Origin: Butyriboletus loyo
Lineage: Eukaryota; Basidiomycota; Agaricomycetes; Boletales; Boletaceae
Direction of reading: 5' to 3'
Assembly: GCA_038093515.1 (NCBI GenBank)
Contig: JBBPSI010000076.1
Coordinates: forward strand, 44,123-108,122
DNA length: 64,000 nucleotides
Under the pieces are notes generated by a model. The model was not told the DNA's origin, searched no databases, and saw only the letters and a list, made by a program, of their open reading frames with translations. The position numbers were made by a program, and so were the translations under genes. Positions 22,058 through 34,143 of the stretch are shown here, piece after piece (positions within the stretch are counted from its first letter, which is position 1; the number at the start of each line of letters is the position of its first letter).

Positions 22058-23136
22058 TGTTGAAACAGTAGTGTTCTATTTCTGTATTTCACTTACAGCC
22101 ACTACGTTTCTAGACAAGTCTATATGACATCATTGTCTAGACTCTGTCACGCTTATCACATTACAAATAGCTCTTATTATGCTATTGGACGATATGCTTA
22201 GTCTTATCTCTTATCTCTATCATATTGTCATGTATTTCATACTATACCTTATATAGGTACTATACAGAACACAAGTACAAACACTCATGTACTGTATATA
22301 AGACAGCCCTTATGGCTTGTTGCTTTTCTTTAGATCTTTCAGTTCTATCATCACTACTGTGATATCTCTAAGTTGAGCCTTGCTCCTTATACTCTTTCAA
22401 GTACTCTGTTTGCGATACTCTCACTCTCATATTATCAGTGAGTCTTTCCACTGATAGGTTTACCCTTGCATCCTTCATTGCCCTCGGTGCGCCTGCTCAG
22501 ACTTTACCAATTCCGAAAGTGGTGACTTGACCATACTTGTCATCTGGCTGTGTGGCAACAACTGGTTGAGGAGGATGAGCTCACAGCTGAAGCAGCTCAG
22601 GCCAATCAGCAGGATCATGAAGATCACAAACAGGGGCAGCAGGAAGCTGAGGCTGAGGCTGAGAAGAGGGGTGTGCCATTACAACTGACGAGTTTCGGAA
22701 TTGGTAAAGTCCGAGCAGGCGCACCGAGGGCAACAAATGATGCAAGGGTAAACCTATCAGTGGAAAGACTCACTGATAATACGAGAGTGGGAGTATCGCA
22801 AGCAGAGTATAAGGAGCAAGGCTCAACTTAGAGATATCGCAGTAGTGATGATAGAACTGAAAGATCTAGAGAAAAGTGACAGGCCATAAGGGCTGTCTTA
22901 TATACAGTACATGAGTGTTTGTACTTATGTTCTGTATAGTACCTTTATAAGGTATAGTATGAAATACATGACAATATGATAGAGATAAGAGATAAGACTA
23001 AGCATATAATAGCATAATAAGAGCTATTTGTAATGTGATAAGCGTGACTAGGTCTAGACAATGATGTCATATAGACCAGTCTAGAAACGTAGTGGCTGTA
23101 AGTGAAATACAGAAATAGAACACTACCGTTTCAACA
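22058..23136. repeat. Family B LTR inverted pair (1.08-kb palindrome)
   Basis: The left arm 22058-22518 starts TGTTGAAACAGTAGTGTTC and the right arm 22693-23136 ends with its complement, GAACACTACCGTTTCAACA. The arms match along their whole length (GTCTAGACAATGATGTCATA and so on). The 174-bp centre (22519-22692) reads as a Glu/Gln/Ala-rich frame (EEDELTAEAAQANQQDHEDH). No 5-bp target duplication is obvious at the outer ends. Confidence 0.75.
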
Positions 23137-23419
23137 ACGAGAACAAATCCACAGTGAGCAGCACCTACACCTTCACAGGTAGCTATTTGTATGAAGTGCA
23201 TGTGCAGCATGGGTACTGTCAATCCTACTCAGAGTAGTGGAAGAAGAAACGACGATCTTCCTTCGACTCTTTGGTCTGCCTGGGAGAGACCAATCATCAC
23301 CAGGTTCAATAGCGAGCTTCACAACTTTCTCAGACCCCCCCCCCCCACGCACGATTGCGTTTGTCTACATCTGTCACACCGTTGTGTGCTCTATATTCCA
23401 ATCACTCTGTCACCTCGGT

Positions 23420-25063
23420 CTATCTAATATCCACGACCTCGGCACCCACAAAACCATGCAAACGCCAATTATGACCACCCTTGAGGTAACAAAACCTCCC
23501 AGTGATGCCGTCGAACGAGTGCTTCGAGGAAAACGGAGGATCGTCATCATGGCTCCATCGAGGGGGTGAGGCCGGGCCCACAGCAGCGACGCACTCGTCC
23601 CCCGACGCATCGACAGTGAATTTCATAATCCAGGTAGAGTCTACCCCGTCGTTCTCGACACGGATCTTACAAAAGCCTCGCGCGTGGCCGTCATCCGACG
23701 CTTCAATGTAGTATCCGTGTGAAGGCACGAAGGGATCATAGATGCCACCCTCGACGGTAAAGATGTCGTTCACTTCGATCAACGCTGGGACGACACTCTC
23801 GGAGAGAGATCTCGGGAGCGTGAGGTCGACACAAGAGAAGCGTAGGCGATCGCCTTTGGGCTGTAGTCGTAGAAACCTCAAACTCGTGGACTCGGATGTT
23901 GAGTTGATGGTGGAGTTTCGAATAAGGACGAGGTTTGCAAGGTGTTCAGGTATGATGCCCTCGTGGGAGAGGCGGAGGATCCCTGTTTCACTGCCAGCTG
24001 GATGAGGGTCTGCGGGAGGAGTGAAAGCTTGTATGAGAGTCAACTCTGCTGTGGAAGATGAAATAGCTCGTTCCTGGGGGCGGTCAAAGACGACGATGAT
24101 ATGTGAATTCGTGAGTAAAACTGTGCGAGGGGCTATGGGGAATAGGCGAGCATGTATTTCATCCTGGTTTTCGATGAGCCAATGATTAGTCAAGAGTGTA
24201 AACGAATACTTACAAGTCCAGAGTTGAATGCAGGAAACTCATAAAAGATTCGACTTCGTGTATCGAAGATCACATGTTGGCCCATGATGTATAGAAATGG
24301 ACCCTTGTCGCCAAGGAGGCAAACAGATTGGCCGAAGCACTTTATAGGAATATCTAAGGAAACGGAATGAGAAAGATGGCTAGATTCGTCGTGCACTCGG
24401 AACTCGAGAAGCTTCCTGGGGTCAGACCGCGGCTTGTGAGGATGCTAAGCCGTCAACAACGGAACACTACGTACCAAGGTGCGCGCCAGACATCGCCAGT
24501 ATTTTTACGGCATCCGACATAGACTAGGGGTCCCCCAGCGGACATGACAGAACACACGTCCCAGGATGTTATCGACCCTGTATCCTCCCAAAGGACCTGC
24601 CGATAGTGCGTCTCTACATCATAGAACACGATCTGCTTGTATGATTCGAAAGTAAGGAGCCATTTGCCACCGATGATTCTAGGATGTCCAAGCGGTGATC
24701 CTCCGAGTCGTATTCGTGTACTCGATACGGCCTGAATGGGTCGCGTGGTCCAGCAATCTGCCAACCGTTCCGATCGTATCAACGTTTGCTCGAGAAAACG
24801 GGTGGATTGGGAAGGAAATGGACCAGGAGGACGAGGCAAACGCGCATTCGCGTAGATCGTCTTCCAGACCACGGGATCATGGGTGATGTCATGGAACAAT
24901 TTCGAGACCTTGGCAAGTCGATATCACGGACGTCAGTCTAGAAAACTCGGTGAAATTTTCATCCTACCAGTCGTAACTGAACGACATCTCGGGGACGGAG
25001 GAAGCACAGTATGCGGCAAAGAAGTTCCAGTGGGAGAGAATCGAAAGGTCGCAAAGGTTTCAT
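23420..25063 (-). CDS. F-box protein (491 aa), agaricomycete family
   Basis: Four exons chain exactly: 25063-24968, 24908-24475, 24415-24214, 24163-23420 (1,476 nt). The start is fixed by MKPLRPFDSLPLELLCRILC, a classic F-box onset; the box continues across intron 1 (DVVQLRL|VSKLFHD). The rest is the long C-terminal region seen in a large agaricomycete family: DPVVWKTIYANARLPRPPGP, SQSTRFLEQTLI, WKLLEFRV, SDDGHARGFCKI, and an end motif (FDGITGRFCYLK ... EVVDI). F-box proteins recruit substrates to SCF ubiquitin ligases; this C-terminal domain probably binds the target, which is unknown. Codon frame and splice sites look healthy despite the adjacent repeats. Confidence 0.88.
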
Positions 25064-25914
25064 GTCGCACGATGTTGCCAGTGGAGCCGATGAAATATGG
25101 ATCGTCTTCTCCATCGCAGGGTCGCTTTAAGGGTGAGTCAGTCGGGCAGTGCACTACGTAAACTCTGTTAAGTTTAGGTTGCTTTACAGCAAAACCCAGA
25201 TATGATCCAGAAGTCTCGGAGAGTCGGCTCCCTACGGAGCGACCGCTGGCCCGCCGATTCCCGTGTTGCAACATTCAAGTAGTCCAGGCATCCCACGTAA
25301 TGTTTCGTGTATGTAGTCGTCTCGTGCATGGAGTGACCTGCTGGAAGTCCTTGTAGGCTCCATGGAGGTGAGTTTCTGCGCTGTTACTGTGTAGAGTATC
25401 CATTCCCTCCCTCCGACTCTTTGGTCTAAATCAAGCATTCCCCTTGGTATAGACTGCTACCGGGAAATTGAGTGGATCACTGGTATGACGTGGCTTCCTA
25501 GTACTGCGCCCCCCCTTCGTAGATCCCATGCCACTTTACTCGCTAGTTTGACTCTAACGCATGCATCTGCAGCGAAATTTCTAGGACCAATCATATATAT
25601 TTGTCAGCCCGCCAAGTCTCTACCAGTACTCCTGTCTCCGTAGTCTCTTCCTATCATCCAGCCAGTTCTTTGATTCACCGAGCGCCGCGGTGGCCGACGT
25701 TGGTTGACCGATCAGACAGCAATTGACAAGCGGTGTTGGACTTAGAACAAGTCAGTCGAGCGCCCCACCCCACGAGACCCGTGTCAGGCAACCAAGTTGA
25801 GGCCACGCCTCTCCGAGTCCTTCGGGTTATCGATCTCCTGACCATATCAGCAACTCCTGCCGTCCAACCAAAACAAGTTCGTTGGTTATCTTTATCTCTT
25901 CTCCCCATGCGCGA

Positions 25915-26300
25915 GTGGCATTTATATCAAGTCTCCGAGGTAAATGTTCTGGTCACGGGACCTAGATACTTGATCAGACATTCTACAAAGAACGATCAGA
26001 AGTCGATGACGAGTACTAAGCGCTACAGTACTAGTACAAGCACTTGAATTCGACGCTCTCTCTGGTTGCACGATTCTTCGTCCGTGATGGACCAGACACC
26101 CTCACCTTCTCCTCGGTAGATGCTGTCTGTCGACGAAGACGCTTCCTCCGTTTGGAACGGGGTGGCATTTATATCAATCAATCAATCGATCATGCTCATG
26201 TCTCTGAGGAATCCCGTTCTGGTCACAAGCCCTTGCCCAATTACCCATTTCCGAGAAACAGAAATTCTACAAAGAACGATCAGAAGTCGATGATAAGCGC
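25915..26300. repeat. Imperfect direct duplication
   Basis: Both copies begin GTGGCATTTATATCAA (25917 and 26163). Both then have TCTCCGAGG/TCTCTGAGG and GTTCTGGTCAC, and end TTCTACAAAGAACGATCAGA followed by AGTCGATGA. The copies are about 245 bp apart and differ by substitutions and small indels. Confidence 0.7.
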
Positions 26301-26632
26301 TATATATAATATAATATAATATATAGGGACTGGGACTTGCAGCCTGAGACCCCCCCCCCCCCGCACTGCTGCCTCTTCTTTCCTTGCATCCCAACACCAG
26401 CTCCTACCAGTCCGTTCACGTCCACGACCGAAATCAAAAGTTGTCAATGACCGCTCGAGCACTCTATGGTCGCGCCAGTTTCGGCATCCCTCTAAGCCGA
26501 GATGCCGATCCAGGCAACGACGATCGAGTGCTCGAGTCATCCAACCTCCAGGTCTTTTTTTTTTTTTTTCTTTCTTTCGATCCGTGTTTATTGTTGCCCT
26601 CCAGGTCATGTCTCGAGAGAGCGCTCGGCCGG

Positions 26633-26657
26633 GTATAGGTATAGGTATAGGTATAGC
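26633..26657 (+). repeat. (GGTATA)n microsatellite
   Basis: About four units of GGTATA in tandem, ending TAGCACC. It is not within a gene. Confidence 0.85.
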
Positions 26658-27708
26658 ACCTGAAAGCACGCCATCCATCCCAAGCCTCCTCTCTTTCGAT
26701 CGCACCCGATGATCATGATCAAGCTACCCAGCATCTCGACCTCGACGGGAACATAATCTTCGAATCGGTGTCATGTCGTATATGATATTCATATTCCGTG
26801 AAGCTCACAGAAATCACGCCGATACTACGTAGGATTCAGTTCAAACTTCATTTATCATAGGCGTACTAAAGACTCGGAGTCAACGATCCCTCTCGCGAAT
26901 CGTATTACGATCGTCCCATGCGTGGTTCCAGCGTCCTTCATCCTATTGTCTTGTACCTGACCGGAGAACCTCAGAACTTTTCCAAGAGAACACGCACTGG
27001 ACGCAGGATAGTATTAGGTAATCCGAGTTTTTAAATAAACCTTCCCTAGCACATTAGAGGTATATCTACAGTACAAGAAATCACCTAGATGGAAACTTGA
27101 TGCAGGCCGTACCGTTCAACCTACCTGGTCTGAATGTACTAAACCGGTCGGGAATAATAACCAGAGTTCGAGCAGCGACTTGCACTGACAGGGGGCAGTA
27201 CGGCTTATACTCGTATCGAGATCAGGCCATGTTGTTGAGTACTTTCCGTATTCTCGCGAGCGTTCTCTGACCGTGTCACTTAGACTAAACGAACATGACT
27301 GTAGATCGTCCCTGACGCTACAAGTCCCGAGACATGTCAATGGTCCATAATGATGGGGTGATCGGTGCATGTATGCGTACAGTCGTATCATATAAAGTGT
27401 CCGAGAGCATAGCGTTGAGATTGGGGGGTAACGTCCTCGAAAGCAAGAACGAAAACGAGCAACGTCCAAAGTGTCACCCTAAGGGGTGTGAGTATGGATG
27501 GGCTCGGCGTAATCGCCGACGTGAGAGTGAAAGACAAAAAAGAACAACAATGGATGTGAGATAACGATAAGCAGATATAGATATATCTGCACGACACGAT
27601 CGTCGGTCAGCACAAGCCTGGTCAAACGCGCTGAACACGAGCGAAAACTTACATGCAAGATAGGACAGCTATATATACCTATAGAAAACAGCCGATGAGC
27701 TGGTGCGT

Positions 27709-28957
27709 TTACGAAGCGTTCCCGCTCTGTTGCTTGGCCGAACCGGGCTTGGTTTTCGGTTGCGCCAACGGACTCGATCGCACAGGTGCCGTCGACGACG
27801 ACCCACCCAACCCCGCCGCCTCCAACAGCACCGCATTTGACGCATTCGACACCGTCCTCGAATGCAATACCCCCTCTGACTCGGCCACCGAGTCACGATA
27901 CATCGACGACACCGACCGACCCGAAAAATGCGCAGCCGTCGGAGAGGGACCCATCACATCATCCACAATCCGACCCAGATCGAGATTAATATCGTCCCTG
28001 TTCGCGAGCGGATCCATGAGTCGCGTGCCCTCATGTGGTGGGAGCCAGACATCTTCTTTGAATGCCGAACCGGTCTCAGACCACCGCGAGGGTCCCATGG
28101 AGGTGTGCGGCGTGCCGGGTGCCGCTCTTCCCGCGATCAACGCGAGGTCGCTGCCACCCCTGCTGTCCCTCGCATCCCAGGGGGTCCCGTAGTCGGTGTA
28201 CCCGCGCGGAGGCCGTTGGAGATCGACCTCGGCGAGATCTTCGCCGTCAAGCAGGGTCGCTCTTGAATGGATTTGTTTTCGTTTGAGTATGATCGCGTCC
28301 AAAAAGTTGAGTCTCTTGAAACGTTTCCGACGAGCGCAAAATGCGAGGGAGAGAAGGAGGATGAGGACGGCTGTTCCGCCCACTGCGGAACCACCGATGA
28401 TGGCTGCGCGATTGCTCGAGGAGGGGTTGCCCAACGATGCGGGTATCGTGCTCGGAAACGAGGTTTGGGTCTGTGTGAAATGAGATGTGGCCGGGGATGT
28501 GGGGCAGGAGAGGAAACGTACAAGTACTAGAGATCCACTGACATAGGTGGTGTACGAGGATGTGATAGTCGTGAGTGTTCCCTGTTGCGACGACGACGGT
28601 ATGGAAGGCTGTGTAAACGTTGAAGGTGGTACAGATGAGGACGGCGAGGGCGTAGACGACGTGGTAGACAAAGGAATGGACGAGGAAGAGGTCGACGTAG
28701 GAGAGCTCGTACTCGGGACGCTGTTACTGTTGGATTGTGACGATGAAGCGGGCTGTGATGTACTGCGGCGGGGTGACGAACGCGTTAGAAAGAGTATGAA
28801 ACAGAGGTGGCAGATATCACCTCGTCGTTCTGGGCGAACTGGACGTTGTGGTGCCGCCGGCAGATCCCGATGACGCAGGCAAGCTCTCTGCGGCAGCGCT
28901 AGTCGACGATGACGAGAGTGCTGACATCAGGCCTGTCGTAGCTGCCAAGCCCGACGT
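27709..28957 (-). CDS. Ser/Thr-rich single-pass membrane protein
   Basis: Three exons (28957-28821, 28762-28522, 28470-27709) stay in frame for 1,140 nt. The N-terminal half is almost pure Ser/Thr/Pro (STSSPTSTSSSSIPLSTTSS), as in heavily O-mannosylated wall-facing domains. A single membrane helix follows (AAIIGGSAVGGTAVLILLLS), then a basic stop-transfer (CARRKRFKR) and a roughly 190-residue cytoplasmic tail. The layout recalls fungal wall-stress sensors and mid2-like proteins, but no WSC or other defined ectodomain is seen. The true start is unresolved: an upstream exon reaching an ATG near 29151 did not join cleanly, and no signal peptide was fixed. The gene at 59221 has the same architecture. 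Confidence 0.65.
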
Positions 28958-29613
28958 CTATAATGTAGAAAAAAGCAAGTCAGAGCCATGTTCATTCCAA
29001 AGTACAAAGCTCATGGTATAGACTGGGGACTCACTGTAGTATTGATACTACCAGTGCTGGTAGCACCGGGAGTGGTCACATCGCTGGAGCCTGACGTCGC
29101 TGCTCCACCAGAACTTGCGGCGGATTGGCGAGGAAAGCGTTGACGGGGCATGCAAACACACGCTTTGATCTATAAGAACGGGAATGTCGCGAGATCAGGC
29201 GAGCGGCATTCAAGGAACAAGTCCAAGAGAAGGTCGTGAAAAAAGAAATGGCGACGACGACGCGGCGGCCGATGACGGCTGCGTAAAGCGATATCAGGGA
29301 GACGACGCTCGGCCGTCGAGCGCTGGGACGGAAAGCCAGGGAATACTCCATTTAGAAACTACCGGTGTGATGTCGTAAGCAGCGGGTTTTCCCGCGAGTG
29401 GGAATTAGGCCTGGCCTTTTCGCATGTATTTTCAGAGAATAGATATAAGGCGAACGAACGATGAGAATGCGAGCGTGAATATGCCAGCGTTCAAAGCAAG
29501 TTCAGAATCGAAGAGACCGAGCGTGGTCGTCTGGCTTTCCATTCTGGGATGTTGCCAGCGAATGAAGTGCGTAGTTCGACCCACTTCAACGTTTCCCTTT
29601 AACGATCTCCTCG

Positions 29614-31228
29614 ATGCCAACGACGACGGCCATGGATTGGATACCACTCAGAATGTTCCGGAGAAAAATAGGCTCAGAGTACAGCGCTGTCCCCACCGAC
29701 GCGCAGCCCACGCGCTCGCGGACGCTGCACCCGAAACGATGGCGGGGTCGGAGCGTGCACGCCATTACGCTTCGTCGATTGCTTTTTTGTTTTGTATGCG
29801 CCCCGGTCCTCGTCCTCTTTGCCATCCTCTGCAAGGGCATCCCCCCATCCTACAACGATGTCCGAACCTTTGAACGACGTCTCCCCCAACATTCTGTCGC
29901 CGCCCTAACCCGCCCTAATGATCGTCCAGCGCGTTACCTCAAATTCCCAGGTCATCTGTGGGGACATGGCTTTAACAACATCCTCCAGGAAGCGTGCGTA
30001 TTGCATTCTGATCCTCTCTTCTTCGTCCCTAATGGACCGATGTCAGATTGTTCATGTCCTACCTTGCCTATGCCTCCAACGTTTCCTTCGTCTTTGAAGA
30101 TTACACCTGGTCGCATGTACCCCTTCCGTGGACGATATACGGCCTTGCGCTCCGTCCGACTCGGATACCCATCAACGCCATCATATCCGGCCCTACCGCA
30201 GGTGGCCCCATGCCCTGCGCACCCCAATCCCCCCTCGCCGTCAGCGCCGAATTCTACGAACATGTCTGTTCTGGTCCAGACACCATCCCCTATGTCCTCA
30301 GCTCCGCCAACGCCCCCAACGATGCAGATGGCGCCGTCATGATCGACTGGTGGATAAACCACCTTGCCCACGTCGATGCGCAATGCATCGAGATCGATTC
30401 ATCCGCACACGACTTGTTCGATCGATTGTAAGTGGTTCCCCTCTTTCTTGGTTGGCATGCCGCCCCGCGTAACTCACGCGCACCTTAGCTTCTTTGGCGG
30501 ACCACGCATACTGTCCCTATTCGAACCTCTCGCAGCCTCCCCCATCCTCGGCAACTTCTCTTGGTCCCCCCTCGTCCAATCTGCCATCGCACGCAACTTT
30601 GCCCTCATCCAACCCCGCTCCGCCAAGGACATCCTTGCATCAGACCCTAATAAAGCCATCCTTGACGGCCTCGTCGCCGTCCACCTCCGACGTGGTGACT
30701 TTGTTCGCCATTGCCCCAACCTCGCCAAGTGGGGCGCCGACTACATGGGCATCAACCAACACCCCTCACTCGTCGACCGCTTCGACTCACGCCTGCTGCT
30801 CGACGATCCCGTCGCCAGGGAAGCTTACTACCTCGAACATTGCTTCCCGACGACGGCTCAGCTCATTGCGCGATTGCACGAGATCCGGGCGCAGCACCCC
30901 GGGCTGAGGCGGGTGTACCTGCTCTCCAACGAGGCGTCTTCGGTGCTGAACGAACTCAAGCACGCGCTCGAAGAGGACGGGTGGTTGGACTTGGTGAGTA
31001 CTACGGACATGCAGCTCGATGCGGAGCAGTATTATGTTTCGATGGCGGTCGATATGGCGATTGCAGAGAGAGCAGAGGTGTTCGTCGGGAATGGCGTACG
31101 TCCCTCCCCCCCCCCTTTTTTTTGACCACTCGTTCATTCCCCACCTCCAGTTTTCGAGTCTATCGTCCAACGTGGTCATGTTGCGATTGGCCAAAGGAAT
31201 GGACCCATCAAGCAATCGGTTCTTGTAG
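29614..31228 (+). CDS. Type II membrane GDP-fucose O-fucosyltransferase-like protein (481 aa)
   Basis: Four exons, 29614-29993, 30047-30427, 30489-31095 and 31151-31228, give 1,446 nt in frame. A short basic N-terminus leads to one membrane anchor (LRRLLFCFVCAPVLVLFAIL), as in Golgi glycosyltransferases. The lumenal part has FPGHLWGHGFNN near the start of the domain and VHLRRGDFVRHC, the HxRRxD-like donor-binding motif of O-fucosyltransferases. Further conserved blocks are WSHVPLPWTIY, SGPTAGGPMP, KWGADYMGINQ and MAIAERAEVFVGNG|FSSLSSNVVMLR across intron 3. The likely reaction is transfer of fucose from GDP-fucose to a secreted protein; this is inference from the motif. The ends are well supported (stop after SNRFL). 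Confidence 0.88.
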
Positions 31229-31804
31229 GCGCACCGTCCCAGCCTCGGTCTTTAGGTACCGAACGAGTAACGGACCCGGCTTCGTTTGTTGTAGATCTAT
31301 CGTATGCCTCCACGTGTGCTGTTTTCCTCGACGTATGCACAATATATCACCTGTAGGGCACGTAACCGAAAGACGACTTTTTGATCGTCGCACTCGTGTT
31401 ATATGCACTTTTAGACTGTTTTTTTTTCCCCCCCTTCTAGTGTTGTGGAAAGCGAGTCGGGTTTGCATGGACTGATCATCGAGAACGTCTCCCTGATCAC
31501 CACACCTTTCCCCCGCTCGTCCAAATCAATGCAGTCATTCCTCCGTGGAAACGAATCCCTCCACCGGCTAGTAACAGTAAGCATCACGCACGATCCAGCT
31601 CATTCTTTCATCGCGCATCGACCTGAGGTGTAAAATAGAAAATACAGCGTGTAACAAATTCGTCCGCCTATGCTTATATAGATACACACATACGGCGTGA
31701 CAAGGGCGAAAAAAAAAAAAAAATACAAGGAACAAGGAAAAACGGACCCTCCCCCCGCCCCCCCTCGTTCTCGTTCTCGTTCTCGTTCTCGTTCTCGTGT
31801 CCCA
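31229..31804. other. Convergent 3' spacer with microsatellites
   Basis: This lies between two gene ends. It contains a poly-T/poly-C stretch near 31420-31437, an A-rich run at 31711-31724, and a (GTTCTC)n tract at about 31766-31798. No gene is seen. Confidence 0.6.
31766..31798 (+). repeat. (GTTCTC)n microsatellite
   Basis: Five to six tandem hexamers just beyond the stop of the TLDc gene, probably in its 3' UTR. Confidence 0.85.
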
Positions 31805-33848
31805 TCACCACTGGCCGATACCCCACACCTCGAGCCCGACACACTCAAAGGAGACGTCCCCCTTGGCCTTGGCCACCTCGTTCCGCTCCTTGCTCGCGTG
31901 CGGCGCAGGGCCACACAAAGGCGGATTCCCAAACGTCGAACACGGCGCCGAGGAGCCGTCCAAGAGAGACGCATCGAGGTAGAGCCCATAGTGGCCGTCC
32001 CTGTCCATTCCATCATTCCCAAATGAGCACCTCGAGAAAAGAGCAAGAGAAGTGACGCATGACGCATGACGCACCCGCCCCCAAACGAGATAAACCCCGG
32101 CTCGCACAGCGCTACGTACTCGTTCGTACCCGTCCATTTGTACACGTCCAATCGTCCCTGTCGCTCCCCGTCCAAAGGGGGATGATACCGCCAAAGGAAC
32201 CTGTCGTGCGCGTGCGCGTCGGGTTAGGTACGTGGGTCCCACAGCCTCTAGAAAACACGAGAGATAGAAACTGACGACTCGCCGGATCCATAGTACCCAC
32301 CCTTCTCCAACTTGATTCCCTCGCTCAGCCACGCGCCAAAGATGGCGTCATGCGCGTCTTGAATGGCTAATAGGCCGCCTTTGGGCGGGTTCGGATGCGC
32401 GCGTGAGGGTATCCGCGGTTCGCAGCGCGAATAGAGCGTGTTGAGCGAGATACCGTGTTGGTCGAGCGAATACAAGAGCGTCCAGTGACGCGGGAGCTTG
32501 GTCAACGCCGGTAGATGCGGTCGAAGCTGTGCGGATTGGTTAGTCGGTTCGTAGGGATGTGACGTTCGAAGCAAAAACGAAAGTCACGACGCACCAAATC
32601 GGTAATCTCTTCCTTGAGCACCCGCGCCGTCCCTTCCCACCTCCCAACGAGCGTCACACCCTTGCCCTTTCCGTGCCGCATATGCGCCATCATCTCTGTC
32701 CCGATACCAAGCCCTAGCCCAACGGGATGCACAAGACCACCGTGGCTCTCCTCTCGTTCGAGGGCCTCGGAGAACCCGCGATCCCAGGTGCGGTCACCTG
32801 CAAACCCCGGGGCCCCCGTGGGCGGGATGTACGGCGTCGACGCAAAGGGCGAGCCGTGTGTGACCGCTGTTCGTGACAAGGAGGAGGAGAAACGAGAAAC
32901 GGCGGTTGGTGCGGACGGGGGTGATGGTGAGACCACAGTTGTAGGCACTGACGAGCGGGGACGGCCCGATGGCAACAACGACACCAAACTCGAGGAGATG
33001 CGTGAGAGCGTTGCGTGTGCGGGATGCGACGCCGACATCGACGTCGAAGAGGAGGATGGCGGGGGAAGTGGGGGAGAGGGGGTGGGCAGTGAGGTCGTCG
33101 ATCCGGTCGGGAAAGATATCGACGGGGGGGACGCGCTCCCACTCAGACGCGGTGTAAGCGGGAGACGCGCTCGCGAGGGGCTCGGAGCAACTTTGACGCT
33201 CCCACCGCGCTCAACCCGAATCAGTTTTGGATTGGTCATCTCTGAGGCGAGCGCCTCTGCGAGCGCGTCGTCCGTGGATGTCGGGATCGGAATTGGGCTC
33301 GAGGCTGTAGGGGGGGTAAAATACGAGGGCGGGGGTGGCGTGGAGTGAGTATTGAGAAAGTACATGGGGTCATCTTGGTGTTGGAGCAGTTCGTCGAGCA
33401 CGTCTCTTCTATTGCGTTCCGCTGCCGTCTTGGCATTGGCCGTGAACTCATCAAAGTAGACGAGAGTGAGATTGCTCGGATGGGCTGGCGTTGGGGATAC
33501 AGAAGGTGCATCGGACATAAAAGGGGCAGCGCCATCAGCATCGTGTGTGAGAGGGTCCTGAGAGGGCGGGACAGACACAAAGGCACCAAAGTCCGAGTCT
33601 GCAGAGCCCTGCGTCGACTTGCGTGGCCGCACGGTGGGGTCGGTGATGTGTGGGAAATACTCTGTGGTCGTGAAGGTCGGCGTAGCAGGCGGGGTGGCGG
33701 GGGAGAAGAGCGTCGCAAAACGATCAATGTCTGCTTCGTTCAACGTCGATGGTGATCGTGTTGAGGCATTTGGAAACGGCTGTTGGGATGGAGGTGGGGG
33801 ATTCGTAGGCCGGAGTGGTTTTGGAACGAGTACGGGATAGGCGGTCAT
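31805..33848 (-). CDS. OXR1-type TLDc domain protein (608 aa)
   Basis: Four exons (33848-32595, 32526-32276, 32200-32075, 32000-31805) total 1,827 nt in frame. The first 420 residues are Pro/Ser-rich and probably disordered. The TLDc domain occupies the last 190: LRPHLPALTKLPRHWTLLYS, DQHGISLNTLYSRC, AHDAIFGAWLSEG, YYGSGES|FLWRY, FISFGGG|DGHYGLYLD and the end motif VSFECVGLEVWG, with splice s falling inside the motifs. TLDc proteins such as yeast Oxr1 and human OXR1/NCOA7 protect against oxidative stress and regulate the vacuolar V-ATPase, which is the likely role here. A long antisense open frame (32614-33348) is a shadow of the biased composition. Confidence 0.92.
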
Positions 33849-34143
33849 GGCGCGCTCGCGTTCGTTGTGTTGAGTTGAAAGGACTTGTAAAGACGTGCCT
33901 GTGAACGGAGCAGGGCGCTGTCAGGTCAAACGAAGACGTACGTTCCAGTTGTTTTGTTGTACCGTACGACGTACGCGTGGTTGGCGCAAGTTTCTTACCA
34001 TGCGGCTACTACAGTGAATGATCGATGAGGAGAGTCCACGTCCTACGTAAATGCTCAGCCACCACCCAAACCCTTATATATACACCTTCATTAGGTTTAG
34101 TACGTCTACTGTCTCATCTCGACCCTAGGCTCGTCATGAGACA

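Larger units (their letters stand above)
19568..23136. mobile_element. Nested LTR retroelement block
   Basis: This 3.6-kb block contains no host gene. It holds at least two related LTR families that start TGTTAC or TGTTGAAAC. They are arranged as two head-to-head inverted pairs (19568-19984 with 20259-20560; 22058-22518 with 22693-23136), around a gag fragment with its own LTR (20562-21741). Junctions fall inside other LTR copies, so insertions are nested. It separates the truncated TPR-CHAT gene from the F-box gene. Confidence 0.8.
25064..27708. other. Spacer, 2.6 kb, repeat-bearing, no gene seen
   Basis: No coding frame with a family signature was found. Contents include an imperfect direct duplication (about 25915-26025 and 26160-26300), an AT tract at 26301-26326, a poly-C run near 26351-26362, a poly-T run near 26556-26569, and GGTATA tandem repeats at 26633-26657. 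Confidence 0.5.

Noticed and set aside
32614..33348. 244-codon plus-strand open frame
   Set aside because: It is antisense to the Pro/Ser-rich first exon of the TLDc gene. Its composition mirrors that bias and it shows no domain.
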